Shown here: one piece after another, positions 35,541-44,085 of the stretch | Layout: every line of letters starts with the position of its first letter | Position numbering within the stretch: position 1 is the first letter of the stretch | Source: Aquimarina sp. BL5 | GTDB taxonomy: Bacteria > Bacteroidota > Bacteroidia > Flavobacteriales > Flavobacteriaceae | Assembly (NCBI RefSeq): GCF_003443675.1 | Contig: NZ_CP031963.1 | Coordinates: 186,001-250,000, forward strand | DNA: 64,000 bases | Direction: 5' to 3' | Translations under genes and position numbers: made by a program | Notes under the pieces: model-generated | Database searches by the model: none | Told to the model about the DNA's origin: nothing | The model's input: only the letters and a program-made list of their open reading frames with translations

Positions 35541-35705
35541 GACTTCGAGAGCCTCAGTCTCCAGACGTAATCCGAGGGTGAATTTTAGCGAACCCTGAGG
35601 TTCTCGAAGGGTGACGAATCGGGTTTCGAGAGCCTCAACCTTTGGAGTGCGAACCCTGAGCGGAGCCGAAGGGTAAGCGGAGTCGAAGGTTGAGAAGCTA
35701 GAAGT
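35541..35705. repeat. REP-like array after the 172-aa gene
   Basis: GACTTCGAGAGCCTCAGTCT, GAGGTTCTCGAAGGGTGACG, GGTTTCGAGAGCCTCAACCT and GAACCCTGAGCGGAGCCGAA units follow the stop codon directly. Confidence 0.8.
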
Positions 35706-35716
35706 AAATGACCCAA

Positions 35717-35757
35717 AATCCCCAATAGTTAACGTAACTATTGGGGATTTTTTTTAG
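35717..35757 (+). terminator. Strong intrinsic terminator
   Basis: AATCCCCAATAGTTA and TAACTATTGGGGATT pair perfectly around ACG, followed by eight T. Probably ends transcription through the 172-aa gene and REP array. Confidence 0.9.
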
Positions 35758-35930
35758 TATTTATCGGGGAAAACAACTAAAAAAAACAAGTATAACTACC
35801 TGTAAGAAATCCAGTAAATAAAAATTAATTTCCCCTAATACTTTTTTGAAAATATACTTGTCATTGGGTATGATTTCGTTCAATAGTGTTGCTTATTTTT
35901 CGCATTATAAATAACTCTAAATAATAAATT

Positions 35931-37886
35931 ATGAAAAAAATTACGTTCTATCTTTTTTTACTTATTCTAGGAGTAAAACAGATATACTCACAAGAATACA
36001 CATTATCATCAGAAATATTAGCCGCATTTGTAGAATCAATTGATGGTGTAAAAGCTGTTAAAAATGCAGATGGCATAAAAATATATCTAGGCAAAAAGGA
36101 AAAAGAAAATCAACTATACAAAATTTCACTAAAATATGATGGGCAAGAAGAATCCTTTATTTTACAGCCGCTTACCTATCCTAGTTTTATCTCTAGTTTT
36201 AAACGGAATGTGAAAAGTATTTTGGAGAAGGCAATAAAGGATAATGCAGCAAAAAACAGCTATAAGGTAAGATCAGTCAATCATTCAGGAGTACTTGCCG
36301 TAGAAGGTAAAATAGCTACTTTGTTTGCAAGGATTGTAACAGCATTTAATACAGATGAAGAACGGCCACAAGTGGCTACTATTTATTTGAAAAGCAATAT
36401 ACCTGTTTATAGTGATAATAGTAAAAAGGCATTGAATAGTATCCTTGTAGGTACACTCGATAATGCTAATGCGGAAATTACTTTTTATGATGGATTTATC
36501 GAAAAGGTACAACTAAAAGGAACTGTAAAAAATCAAGATGTAACTTTTAGTAATATATATTCAATCGGTATAAGTTCCACAAAAAACATTAAGAAGTTAT
36601 CTAGTACTCTCCTTTATTCTGAAGATAAATTTAACGAAGATATTATTCTTAATAACCGAAAACAGATAGACCATGTCCTAGAAAAATATTTACCAAAGTC
36701 CCCAATCGCGGATCCTACAGAGAAACAAAAGGAATTAACTATATTATTTGAACAACTTTATATTAAAAAGTATTTGACCATCGATAATCCAGCAATTAAC
36801 CTTTTAATTGCTGATTTAAAGACAAAATTCGAAGTAAACAAGAAAAATGAATTTGAAAAATCTCTGGTGGAATTGTTCGACGAAATCTCAGAGGAAGAAG
36901 GAATAATAAAACGTTTCAAAAATGTTTCTTTAAAACTATATTTTAGTGATGCGATACGCTATGTAAAGAAGGTAGATGTCAATGCAAATGATGTAAGTCC
37001 AGAAAAGCAGTTAGTACTATTAAATCAGGAATCAAGATCAAATACTAAGCTTTATAAGGAAGAATCTACCCGTTTATTTGAAGCCGTAGTATATACAGAT
37101 TTTTTAAGTTTGTTTGATGAAGAAAACCCTAACGGTTTGGTACAAACAGAAGTTAATAAAAGATTCAATATTAAGACAAGAAGACGTCAAGTTGGTGGAT
37201 GGGGAAAAGTAATCCCTCCATTTTTTCCGGGGCTTATTTCGGAAGCCTATGGTTTTTTCCAATACTTTGATGCGCAATTTCACATTTCTAAAATAGAAAA
37301 GAATAATAAATTCTTAGAATCCAGAACCATAATGATAGAAGATGAAGCTGGAGCTATGGTAAATTCTGAGCCATTTTATGAACCTTTAGCATTGTTGCAA
37401 CATCGAAACTATGCCATTGGTGGAATGCTGAATATTTTAAACTTAGAAAATCAAAATGCAAAACTAAACATGTATTTGGATGCGGGGTTTCTTTTTGGTA
37501 GAAGTGGATATATACCTATTGGCGAAGATCCTAATGCAGAAACAGTCAATACTCAATTTGTAAATAATATAGAAATTCCTATAGAATATAAATTCCATTT
37601 ATTACCAGAAAAACGGTTTAGCATCATGCTTTCTGATAAACTGTCATGGTTTGAGAATCTGGATGCAGATATTCCTCTAAGATCTATAGAAGATAAATTA
37701 GTTACCTCTCAGAACCGATGGATTAATAGTTTTAATGTTAATTTTAACCTAGATATATCTAGTACTGGTAGATTGTTTATACGCTATAAACTATTACATG
37801 AGTTAGACAACATCAATAACAATTTTTCACAATTACAATTTGGGTATTCTTTTTATTTCTTAAAAAATAATAAGCCAGGTAATTAA
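35931..37886 (+). CDS. Secreted, probably outer-membrane, protein of unknown function
   Basis: 651 aa with signal peptide MKKITFYLFLLILGVKQIYSQ. The first 250 residues are strand-rich, the middle (about 260-420) is helical and charged (VLEKYLPKSPIADPTEKQKE). The last 200 alternate strands with aromatic ends, FSIMLSDKLSWFENL, INSFNVNFNLDISSTGRLFI and LQLQFGYSFYFLK-like segments, suggesting a C-terminal beta-barrel or porin-like domain. The family is not recognised. It is separated from hsdR by a strong terminator, so it is not part of the defence operon. Confidence 0.6.
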   Translation: MKKITFYLFLLILGVKQIYSQEYTLSSEILAAFVESIDGVKAVKNADGIKIYLGKKEKENQLYKISLKYDGQEESFILQPLTYPSFISSFKRNVKSILEKAIKDNAAKNSYKVRSVNHSGVLAVEGKIATLFARIVTAFNTDEERPQVATIYLKSNIPVYSDNSKKALNSILVGTLDNANAEITFYDGFIEKVQLKGTVKNQDVTFSNIYSIGISSTKNIKKLSSTLLYSEDKFNEDIILNNRKQIDHVLEKYLPKSPIADPTEKQKELTILFEQLYIKKYLTIDNPAINLLIADLKTKFEVNKKNEFEKSLVELFDEISEEEGIIKRFKNVSLKLYFSDAIRYVKKVDVNANDVSPEKQLVLLNQESRSNTKLYKEESTRLFEAVVYTDFLSLFDEENPNGLVQTEVNKRFNIKTRRRQVGGWGKVIPPFFPGLISEAYGFFQYFDAQFHISKIEKNNKFLESRTIMIEDEAGAMVNSEPFYEPLALLQHRNYAIGGMLNILNLENQNAKLNMYLDAGFLFGRSGYIPIGEDPNAETVNTQFVNNIEIPIEYKFHLLPEKRFSIMLSDKLSWFENLDADIPLRSIEDKLVTSQNRWINSFNVNFNLDISSTGRLFIRYKLLHELDNINNNFSQLQFGYSFYFLKNNKPGN

Positions 37887-37911
37887 TTTATAGTAATCAA
37901 TATAGAATGCA

Positions 37912-37948
37912 AATAATCCGTTATGTAAGAATAACGGATTATTTCTTA
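37912..37948. terminator. Terminator between the secreted protein gene and hsdR
   Basis: AATAATCCGTTAT and ATAACGGATTATT pair perfectly around a 6-base loop. A TATATTCG box (37947-37954) directly follows and may be the -7 element of the hsdR promoter. Confidence 0.8.
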
Positions 37949-37997
37949 TATTCGGGGAAATAATAATCTTGCCCCCAAGATTTAGCCGATTATAACT

Positions 37998-40900
37998 ATG
38001 CCTTCCAGTTTTTCATTTCTTTCTTCAGAATATCCAGAGTTGTATGTTATTGCAGATTTATCTGAGAAACTTATTCATGTCGATCCAAGTTCTTCCTTAT
38101 CTAAATCCAGACTATTTTCAGAGAAACTATCGATACTAATATGGCAGTTTGAGAATATGGAGGAGTTTCATGGGACTCAGATAGAACGGATCAACCAACT
38201 TTTTTATGTCAATGCAATACCAGATGTAGTAAAAGATCTTTTGCATAGAATTCGTAAATCAGGGAATAAGGCAAGTCATGATGGTCTTGGATCGCATTCA
38301 GAAGCGTTATTTATTCTTAAAAAGTGCTTTCAATTGGCTAGATGGTTTTATGAAACCTATGAAAATACATATATTGAATCTACTTCATACGAATTACCAT
38401 CGGAAGAAGTTGATGATTCTGTAGAAAAATTAGAGACAGAATTAGCGCAATTATCAGGAGAAATTCAAAATTATAAGGATAAAATAGCAGCTTTTAATGC
38501 TAATAAGGATGTGGTAGAAGAAAGGCATGTCAGAGCAATAAAAAATGCTAACAATATTCATAAATCCGAAGCAGAAACCCGAGAGCTAATTGATGAACAA
38601 CTAAGAGAAGTAGGATGGGAGTGCGATACAGAGGTTCTCAATTATAAAAAAAATAAAACCCTACCAGAAAAAGGAAAAAATATAGCCATTGCCGAATGGC
38701 CTTGCCAAGGCAAATGGGCAGATTATGCTTTGTTTGTTGGAACTACTTTGTATGGTATTGTAGAAGCCAAGAAATATGCCACCGATATCTCCACAGATCT
38801 AAGACAATCCAAAGTGTATTCTTCTCTTATTTCAGAAGACGCTAATTATAAACTTTTAGGGGATTGGAATAGTTATAAAGTACCTTTTCTATTCTCTGCA
38901 AACGGAAGATCATATCTAGAACAATTAAAAACCAAAAGTGGTATCTGGTTTTTAGATATTAGAAAAGCTCGAAACCATGCGGAAGCCTTGAGAGGATGGT
39001 TTTCTCCAGAAGGTTTGGTAACTAAATATGAAAGAGATATTGATGAGGCGAATGAACGATTAAGTGATAGTGATTATGAGTATCTGCAAAACCCAAAGAA
39101 TCTGGGTTTACGTGATTATCAAATTGATGCTATTAAAGCCATTGAAAAAAAAATCATTACAAATGCTGTAGAAAAGCGATCCTTATTAGTCATGGCAACA
39201 GGAACTGGAAAAACCAGGACTGTTATAGGATTAGCCTATCGTTTTATTAAATCAGATCGTTTTAAACGAATCTTATTTCTTACCGATAGAAGATTACTAG
39301 CTACACAAGCTTTAGGTAGTTTTAAGGATAATAAAATAGAAGGAATTAATACTTTTGCTGATGTCTATCAGATAGAAGAATTAAAGGCTATTACGCCAGA
39401 AGAAGATACGCGACTGCATTTTGCTACGGTGCAGAGTCTAGTACGACGTTTATTTTACTCAGAGAACGATCCATTACCAATAGACACCTATGATTGTATT
39501 ATTATTGACGAGGCTCATCGAGGATACAATCTGGACAAAGAACTGGATGAAGAGGATTTACATTTTAGAGATGAAAATGACTATATCAGCCAGTATAAAC
39601 GGGTCATAGAATATTTTAATGCATACATCATAGGATTAACGGCTACACCAGCATTACATACTACCGAGGTTTTCGGAGAGCCTGTTCACAGTTATTCGTA
39701 TCGGGAAGCTGTGATTGATGGCTATTTGGTAGACCATGAACCTCCTTATTTATTAAAAACTAAGTTAAGCGAAGAAGGAATGTTATGGGAAAAAGGAGCG
39801 CAACCCAAAATATATAATTCTGAAACCAATACAATAGAAGAACTAGCTGTTCTTGAAGACGAATTACATATAGAGATTGAGCAATTTAATAAAGTGGTGA
39901 TTACAGAATCTTTTAATCGCGAAATCATTCGGCAACTGGTACAAGAAATAGATCCAGAAGGTGAGGAGAAAACAATGATCTTTGCCGCACGAGATTCTCA
40001 CGCTGATCTTATTGTAAAACTGTTGTTTGAAGAATTTTCTATTATTGGTCTAGATGTTCCCGAAGATACCATTGAAAAAATAACGGGTAATGTTTACAAT
40101 CCTGAAGAACTAACCAGAAGATTAAAAAACGAAAAATTTCCTTCGATAGTAGTTACAGTAGATTTATTGACCACAGGAATAGATGTTTCTACCATTACCA
40201 ATTTAGTTTTTTTGCGTAGAGTGCGTTCACGAATTCTATTTGAGCAAATGTTAGGTCGTGCTACGCGTTTATGTCCAGATATTGATAAGCAATTTTTTAG
40301 AATTTATGATGCCGTACGAGTATATGAGGCATTGCAGGATTATACCCAGATGAAAACGGTATCTAATCCGTCTATCTCTTTTACAAAATTGGTAGAAGAA
40401 TTAGAACATATCAATACCCCAGAACGATCAAAAAAGCAAGTAGATCAGATTATTGCCAAACTACAACGAAAAAAAAACCGTATTACAGATGATCATATGG
40501 ATCAGTTTATGTACTTGGCAAAAGGGAATTCACCAGAGGATTTTATAGACATCTTAAAAGATATTGATGGAGATTCTGTACAGCAAGTGATTACAGAATA
40601 TGCTAGCCTGTGGCAATTTTTAGATAAAAAGATCTATCAACCTAAAGTACAATTGGTATCCGAACATTACGATGAGTATCGACCTATGGAGCGTGGTTAT
40701 GGTAAAGCTGAGAAACCTGAAGATTATATTGAAGGATTTAAACAATTCATCGCAGAAAACAGAAATACGATTAGCGCATTAAAGGTTATCTGTACCAGAC
40801 CTTCAGAACTGGATAGGCAATCGCTTAAAGAATTAAAAATACTACTGGATCAAGAAGGGTATAACAGCCTCACGCTAAACACCGCTTGGAAAAATGCCAA

Positions 40901-41213
40901 AAACCAGGATATAGCAGCCGATATTATCTCTTATATACGCACACTGGCATTAGATACCAATTTGGTCAGCCATGAACAACGGATACGCAATGCAGTAACC
41001 AAAGTAAAAGAGTTACAACAATGGAACAAAATCCAACAGAAATGGATAGACCGGTTCGAGGCGCAATTACTTAAGGAAACGGTACTTACCAAAGACGATC
41101 TCAATCAAGAACCTTTCATGAATGATGGAGGGTTTAAACGATTGGATAAAATTTTTGAAAATAAACTCGAACATATTTTAGAAGTGTTGAACGATAACTT
41201 ATATTCCGCCTAG
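37998..41213 (+). CDS. hsdR: Type I restriction enzyme, R subunit
   Basis: ATP-driven DNA translocase and endonuclease subunit that cuts unmethylated DNA far from the recognition site. It has 1071 aa. The first 130 residues look like a DUF4145 domain (SSLSKSRLFSEKLSILIW, HRIRKSGNKASHD), followed by a coiled coil (about 140-170). The PD-(D/E)xK nuclease shows Asp242 in ADYALF and Glu256-x-Lys258 in GIVEAKKYA. Helicase motifs include Walker A ATGTGKT at 400-406 and DEAH at 504-507, with later SAT and QMLGRATRLCP-like motifs (LTATPAL; MLGRATR). The remainder is the HsdM-contacting C-terminus. It precedes hsdM by 26 bp in an hsdR-hsdM-hsdS order. Confidence 0.96.
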   Translation: MPSSFSFLSSEYPELYVIADLSEKLIHVDPSSSLSKSRLFSEKLSILIWQFENMEEFHGTQIERINQLFYVNAIPDVVKDLLHRIRKSGNKASHDGLGSHSEALFILKKCFQLARWFYETYENTYIESTSYELPSEEVDDSVEKLETELAQLSGEIQNYKDKIAAFNANKDVVEERHVRAIKNANNIHKSEAETRELIDEQLREVGWECDTEVLNYKKNKTLPEKGKNIAIAEWPCQGKWADYALFVGTTLYGIVEAKKYATDISTDLRQSKVYSSLISEDANYKLLGDWNSYKVPFLFSANGRSYLEQLKTKSGIWFLDIRKARNHAEALRGWFSPEGLVTKYERDIDEANERLSDSDYEYLQNPKNLGLRDYQIDAIKAIEKKIITNAVEKRSLLVMATGTGKTRTVIGLAYRFIKSDRFKRILFLTDRRLLATQALGSFKDNKIEGINTFADVYQIEELKAITPEEDTRLHFATVQSLVRRLFYSENDPLPIDTYDCIIIDEAHRGYNLDKELDEEDLHFRDENDYISQYKRVIEYFNAYIIGLTATPALHTTEVFGEPVHSYSYREAVIDGYLVDHEPPYLLKTKLSEEGMLWEKGAQPKIYNSETNTIEELAVLEDELHIEIEQFNKVVITESFNREIIRQLVQEIDPEGEEKTMIFAARDSHADLIVKLLFEEFSIIGLDVPEDTIEKITGNVYNPEELTRRLKNEKFPSIVVTVDLLTTGIDVSTITNLVFLRRVRSRILFEQMLGRATRLCPDIDKQFFRIYDAVRVYEALQDYTQMKTVSNPSISFTKLVEELEHINTPERSKKQVDQIIAKLQRKKNRITDDHMDQFMYLAKGNSPEDFIDILKDIDGDSVQQVITEYASLWQFLDKKIYQPKVQLVSEHYDEYRPMERGYGKAEKPEDYIEGFKQFIAENRNTISALKVICTRPSELDRQSLKELKILLDQEGYNSLTLNTAWKNAKNQDIAADIISYIRTLALDTNLVSHEQRIRNAVTKVKELQQWNKIQQKWIDRFEAQLLKETVLTKDDLNQEPFMNDGGFKRLDKIFENKLEHILEVLNDNLYSA

Positions 41214-41239
41214 AATAATTACAAAACAACAAATCGACA

Positions 41240-42700
41240 ATGAGCGCAGACGAAATTGCCAATAAACTCTGGAACCTATGTAATGTATTGCGTGATGATG
41301 GAGTTACCTATCACCAATACCTCAATGAGTTAACCTATATTTTATTCTTGAAGTTATCCGAAGTAAAAGATTTTGAAAAACATATTCCTGAACAATACCA
41401 ATGGCGTGGTTTTGTCAATGAGCACGATAATAGTGAAGCATTTGCCCGTTATCGTAGGTTTCTGGCGGAGATTAGCGAACTAACTACAAGTGAAAGCATC
41501 AAGGAGATCTATGCCAATGCTACCACTAGTTTACGCAAACCTGTAAACTTTAATTCACTCATACAAGCCATCGATAAACTAGATTGGTATGAGGAAGATG
41601 ATCGCGATGTGATGGGCGATATCTATGAGAGCTTGTTAGAGAAAAATGCAGGAGAGAAAAAGAGTGGGGCAGGGCAGTATTTTACACCTAGACCATTGAT
41701 TAATATTATGATTGATTTGTTGGTCCCCAAATTAGGCGAACAGTGGAATGATCCTGCAGCAGGTACCTTTGGGTTTATGATCTCTGCAGATAGTTACCTA
41801 AGAGATAAATACGATAACTATTATCACTTATCAGATAAAGAACGAAAATTCCAGAAAGAAGAAGCATTTAGTGGAGTAGAACTGGTACCTGATGCACATA
41901 GACTAGCATTGATGAATGCACGATTGCATGGGATGGAAAGTACCATTCATCTGGCAGATACCTTAACCGAATTTGGTAAAGGGTTAAAAGGATATGACGG
42001 CGTATTGGCAAATCCACCATTTGGCACCAAAAAAGGAGGAGAGCGCCCTACACGTGATGATTTTACCTATCCAACCAGTAACAAACAGTTAAACTTTTTA
42101 CAGCATATCTATCGAAGTTTAAAACCAGATGGGAAGGCACGTGCCGCAGTAGTATTACCCGATAATGTATTGTTTGAAGATGGAGATGGACAACAGATCC
42201 GGCGTGATTTAATGCACAAATGTAACCTACATACGGTGTTACGATTGCCAACAGGTATTTTTTATGCAGCAGGAGTAAAAACCAATGTATTGTTTTTTAG
42301 TCGAGGTATTACAGAAGTAGACAATACGAAATCTGTTTGGTTTTACGATATGCGCACCAATACCCCTAATTATGGGAAACGTACCCCTTTTACCGAAAAA
42401 GCCTTTGAAGGTTTTGTAAAAGCCTATACAGGTGGTATTAGTATCAAGGATGTAGAAAAGAAATATGATGGTAGCATTGATGATGTTAAACGAAAAAAGA
42501 TAGAAGACGAACGTTGGAGTTGTATCCCAAGAGAAGAAATTACCAAGAAAAATAATTCTCTGGATTTAGGGTTAATTGCAGATAGTAGTATTAGTAAAGC
42601 TGGAGATCTAGGGGAACCAATTGATATTGCCAAAGAAGCGATGGTAGAATTACAGGGGATTACCAAACAGCTAGAAGCAATGATTAAAGAGTTAGGATAG
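41240..42700 (+). CDS. hsdM: Type I restriction-modification DNA methyltransferase, M subunit
   Basis: 486-aa N6-adenine methyltransferase that protects host DNA together with HsdS. The N-terminal HsdM_N helical domain starts MSADEIANKLWNLCNVLRDD. The conserved GQYFTPRPL (145-153) precedes SAM motif I DPAAGTFGFM (171-180) and the catalytic motif IV NPPF (258-261). The C-terminal region with EERWSCIPREEI and the tail AMVELQGITKQLEAMIKELG is helical and contacts HsdS. The stop codon directly abuts the hsdS ATG, so translation is coupled. All catalytic parts are intact. Confidence 0.97.
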   Translation: MSADEIANKLWNLCNVLRDDGVTYHQYLNELTYILFLKLSEVKDFEKHIPEQYQWRGFVNEHDNSEAFARYRRFLAEISELTTSESIKEIYANATTSLRKPVNFNSLIQAIDKLDWYEEDDRDVMGDIYESLLEKNAGEKKSGAGQYFTPRPLINIMIDLLVPKLGEQWNDPAAGTFGFMISADSYLRDKYDNYYHLSDKERKFQKEEAFSGVELVPDAHRLALMNARLHGMESTIHLADTLTEFGKGLKGYDGVLANPPFGTKKGGERPTRDDFTYPTSNKQLNFLQHIYRSLKPDGKARAAVVLPDNVLFEDGDGQQIRRDLMHKCNLHTVLRLPTGIFYAAGVKTNVLFFSRGITEVDNTKSVWFYDMRTNTPNYGKRTPFTEKAFEGFVKAYTGGISIKDVEKKYDGSIDDVKRKKIEDERWSCIPREEITKKNNSLDLGLIADSSISKAGDLGEPIDIAKEAMVELQGITKQLEAMIKELG

Positions 42701-44038
42701 ATGGAGGAAGAAAAGAAATTGCCAAATAGTTGGGAAGAAACTAATATAGATACTGTTACAGAAATTCTGGATAATAAGAGGAAGCCAGTAAGTGCTAATG
42801 AGAGAGCTAAAAGATTAGGGGAAATTCCATATTACGGAGCTACTGGAATAGCAGGGTGGATTGACGATTACATCTTTAACGAAGAGCTGATTTTACTAGG
42901 AGAAGATGGTGCTCCTTTTTTTGATAAATCTAAAAATGTAGCATATAAAATTTCAGGAAAGAGTTGGGTAAATAATCATGCGCACGTTATTAAGGGTTTT
43001 AATAATTTCGTTGACAATAAATTTTTATTACATTTTTTTAATCAATTTGATTATACAAATCATGTTGGCGGCACAACTAGGCTGAAACTTAATCAACAAT
43101 CATTAAGAACAATTCCATTCCCACTCCCACCACTCCCAGAACAAGAACGTATTGTAGCAAAGTTGGACGTAGTTTTTGGGCAATTAGAGGAGATGAAGGC
43201 GAGTTTGGAGAAAATCCCAGTATTGCTTAAAAATTTTAAACAACAAGTGCTTACGCAAGCGGTGACTGGTAAGTTGACAGAGGAGTGGCGTGAAGGGAAG
43301 AAGTTGGAGGAATGGGAAGAAAGAACCTTAATTGAATTGATAAAAGAAAAACCTAGAAATGGCTACTCCCCAAAAGGAGTAGAGTTTGAAACATTAGTGA
43401 AAAGCTTATCACTATCGTCAACTACTTCGGGAAAATTTGATGGCTCGAAAATTAAATATTTGGATATAGATAAACCAAATAAAGAATCTCACTTATGGTT
43501 GAAACACGGAGATATTTTAATTCAAAGATCTAATTCTTTGGATTATGTTGGAACATCCGCAATTTATGATGGGGAAGATTATGAGTTCATTTATCCAGAT
43601 ATAATGATGAAAATACAAGCTAATCAAAAAGTAATTAATAATTTTTTGAATTATACTTTAAGCTCAATAAATACAAGAAAATATTTTAAAGATAACGCTA
43701 CTGGGACTGCAGGTAACATGCCTAAAATAAATCAAGGAGTAGTTAGCAATACTCCAATTGAATTGCCTTCTTTAAAAGAACAACAAGAAATCGTAAACAG
43801 AGTAGAAAGTTTATTTGCAAAAGCTGATGCTATCCAAGAGCAATACGAAAAGTTAAAAGCTAAAGTAGACACCTTACCGCAAGCAATTTTACATAAAGCT
43901 TTTAAAGGAGAATTGGTACCGCAATTAGATAGTGATGGCGATGCACGAGCGTTGTTGGAAGAGATTAAGAGATTGAAGGAGGAGGCTGCGGTTAAGAAGC
44001 CTAAGAAAGTGAGTAAGCGAAGGAATGTTAAAGTATGA
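42701..44038 (+). CDS. hsdS: Type I restriction-modification specificity subunit
   Basis: 445 aa with two target-recognition domains (about 1-150 and 205-360), each followed by a conserved spacer helix. The first spacer region contains PFPLPPLPEQERIVAKLDVV and LLKNFKQQVLTQAVTGKL; the second contains LPSLKEQQEIVNRVESLFAK and LPQAILHKAFKGELVPQ. This duplicated plan recognises a split DNA site, whose sequence cannot be read from the protein. The highly charged tail (VKKPKKVSKRRNVKV) is odd but plausible. The ATG follows the hsdM stop without a gap. No second hsdS or recombinase is nearby, so no phase-variable shuffling is apparent. Confidence 0.95.
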   Translation: MEEEKKLPNSWEETNIDTVTEILDNKRKPVSANERAKRLGEIPYYGATGIAGWIDDYIFNEELILLGEDGAPFFDKSKNVAYKISGKSWVNNHAHVIKGFNNFVDNKFLLHFFNQFDYTNHVGGTTRLKLNQQSLRTIPFPLPPLPEQERIVAKLDVVFGQLEEMKASLEKIPVLLKNFKQQVLTQAVTGKLTEEWREGKKLEEWEERTLIELIKEKPRNGYSPKGVEFETLVKSLSLSSTTSGKFDGSKIKYLDIDKPNKESHLWLKHGDILIQRSNSLDYVGTSAIYDGEDYEFIYPDIMMKIQANQKVINNFLNYTLSSINTRKYFKDNATGTAGNMPKINQGVVSNTPIELPSLKEQQEIVNRVESLFAKADAIQEQYEKLKAKVDTLPQAILHKAFKGELVPQLDSDGDARALLEEIKRLKEEAAVKKPKKVSKRRNVKV

Positions 44039-44085
44039 TAAATATAACAAACGAAATTAGGAATAAATAATTAGATAAAAATAAG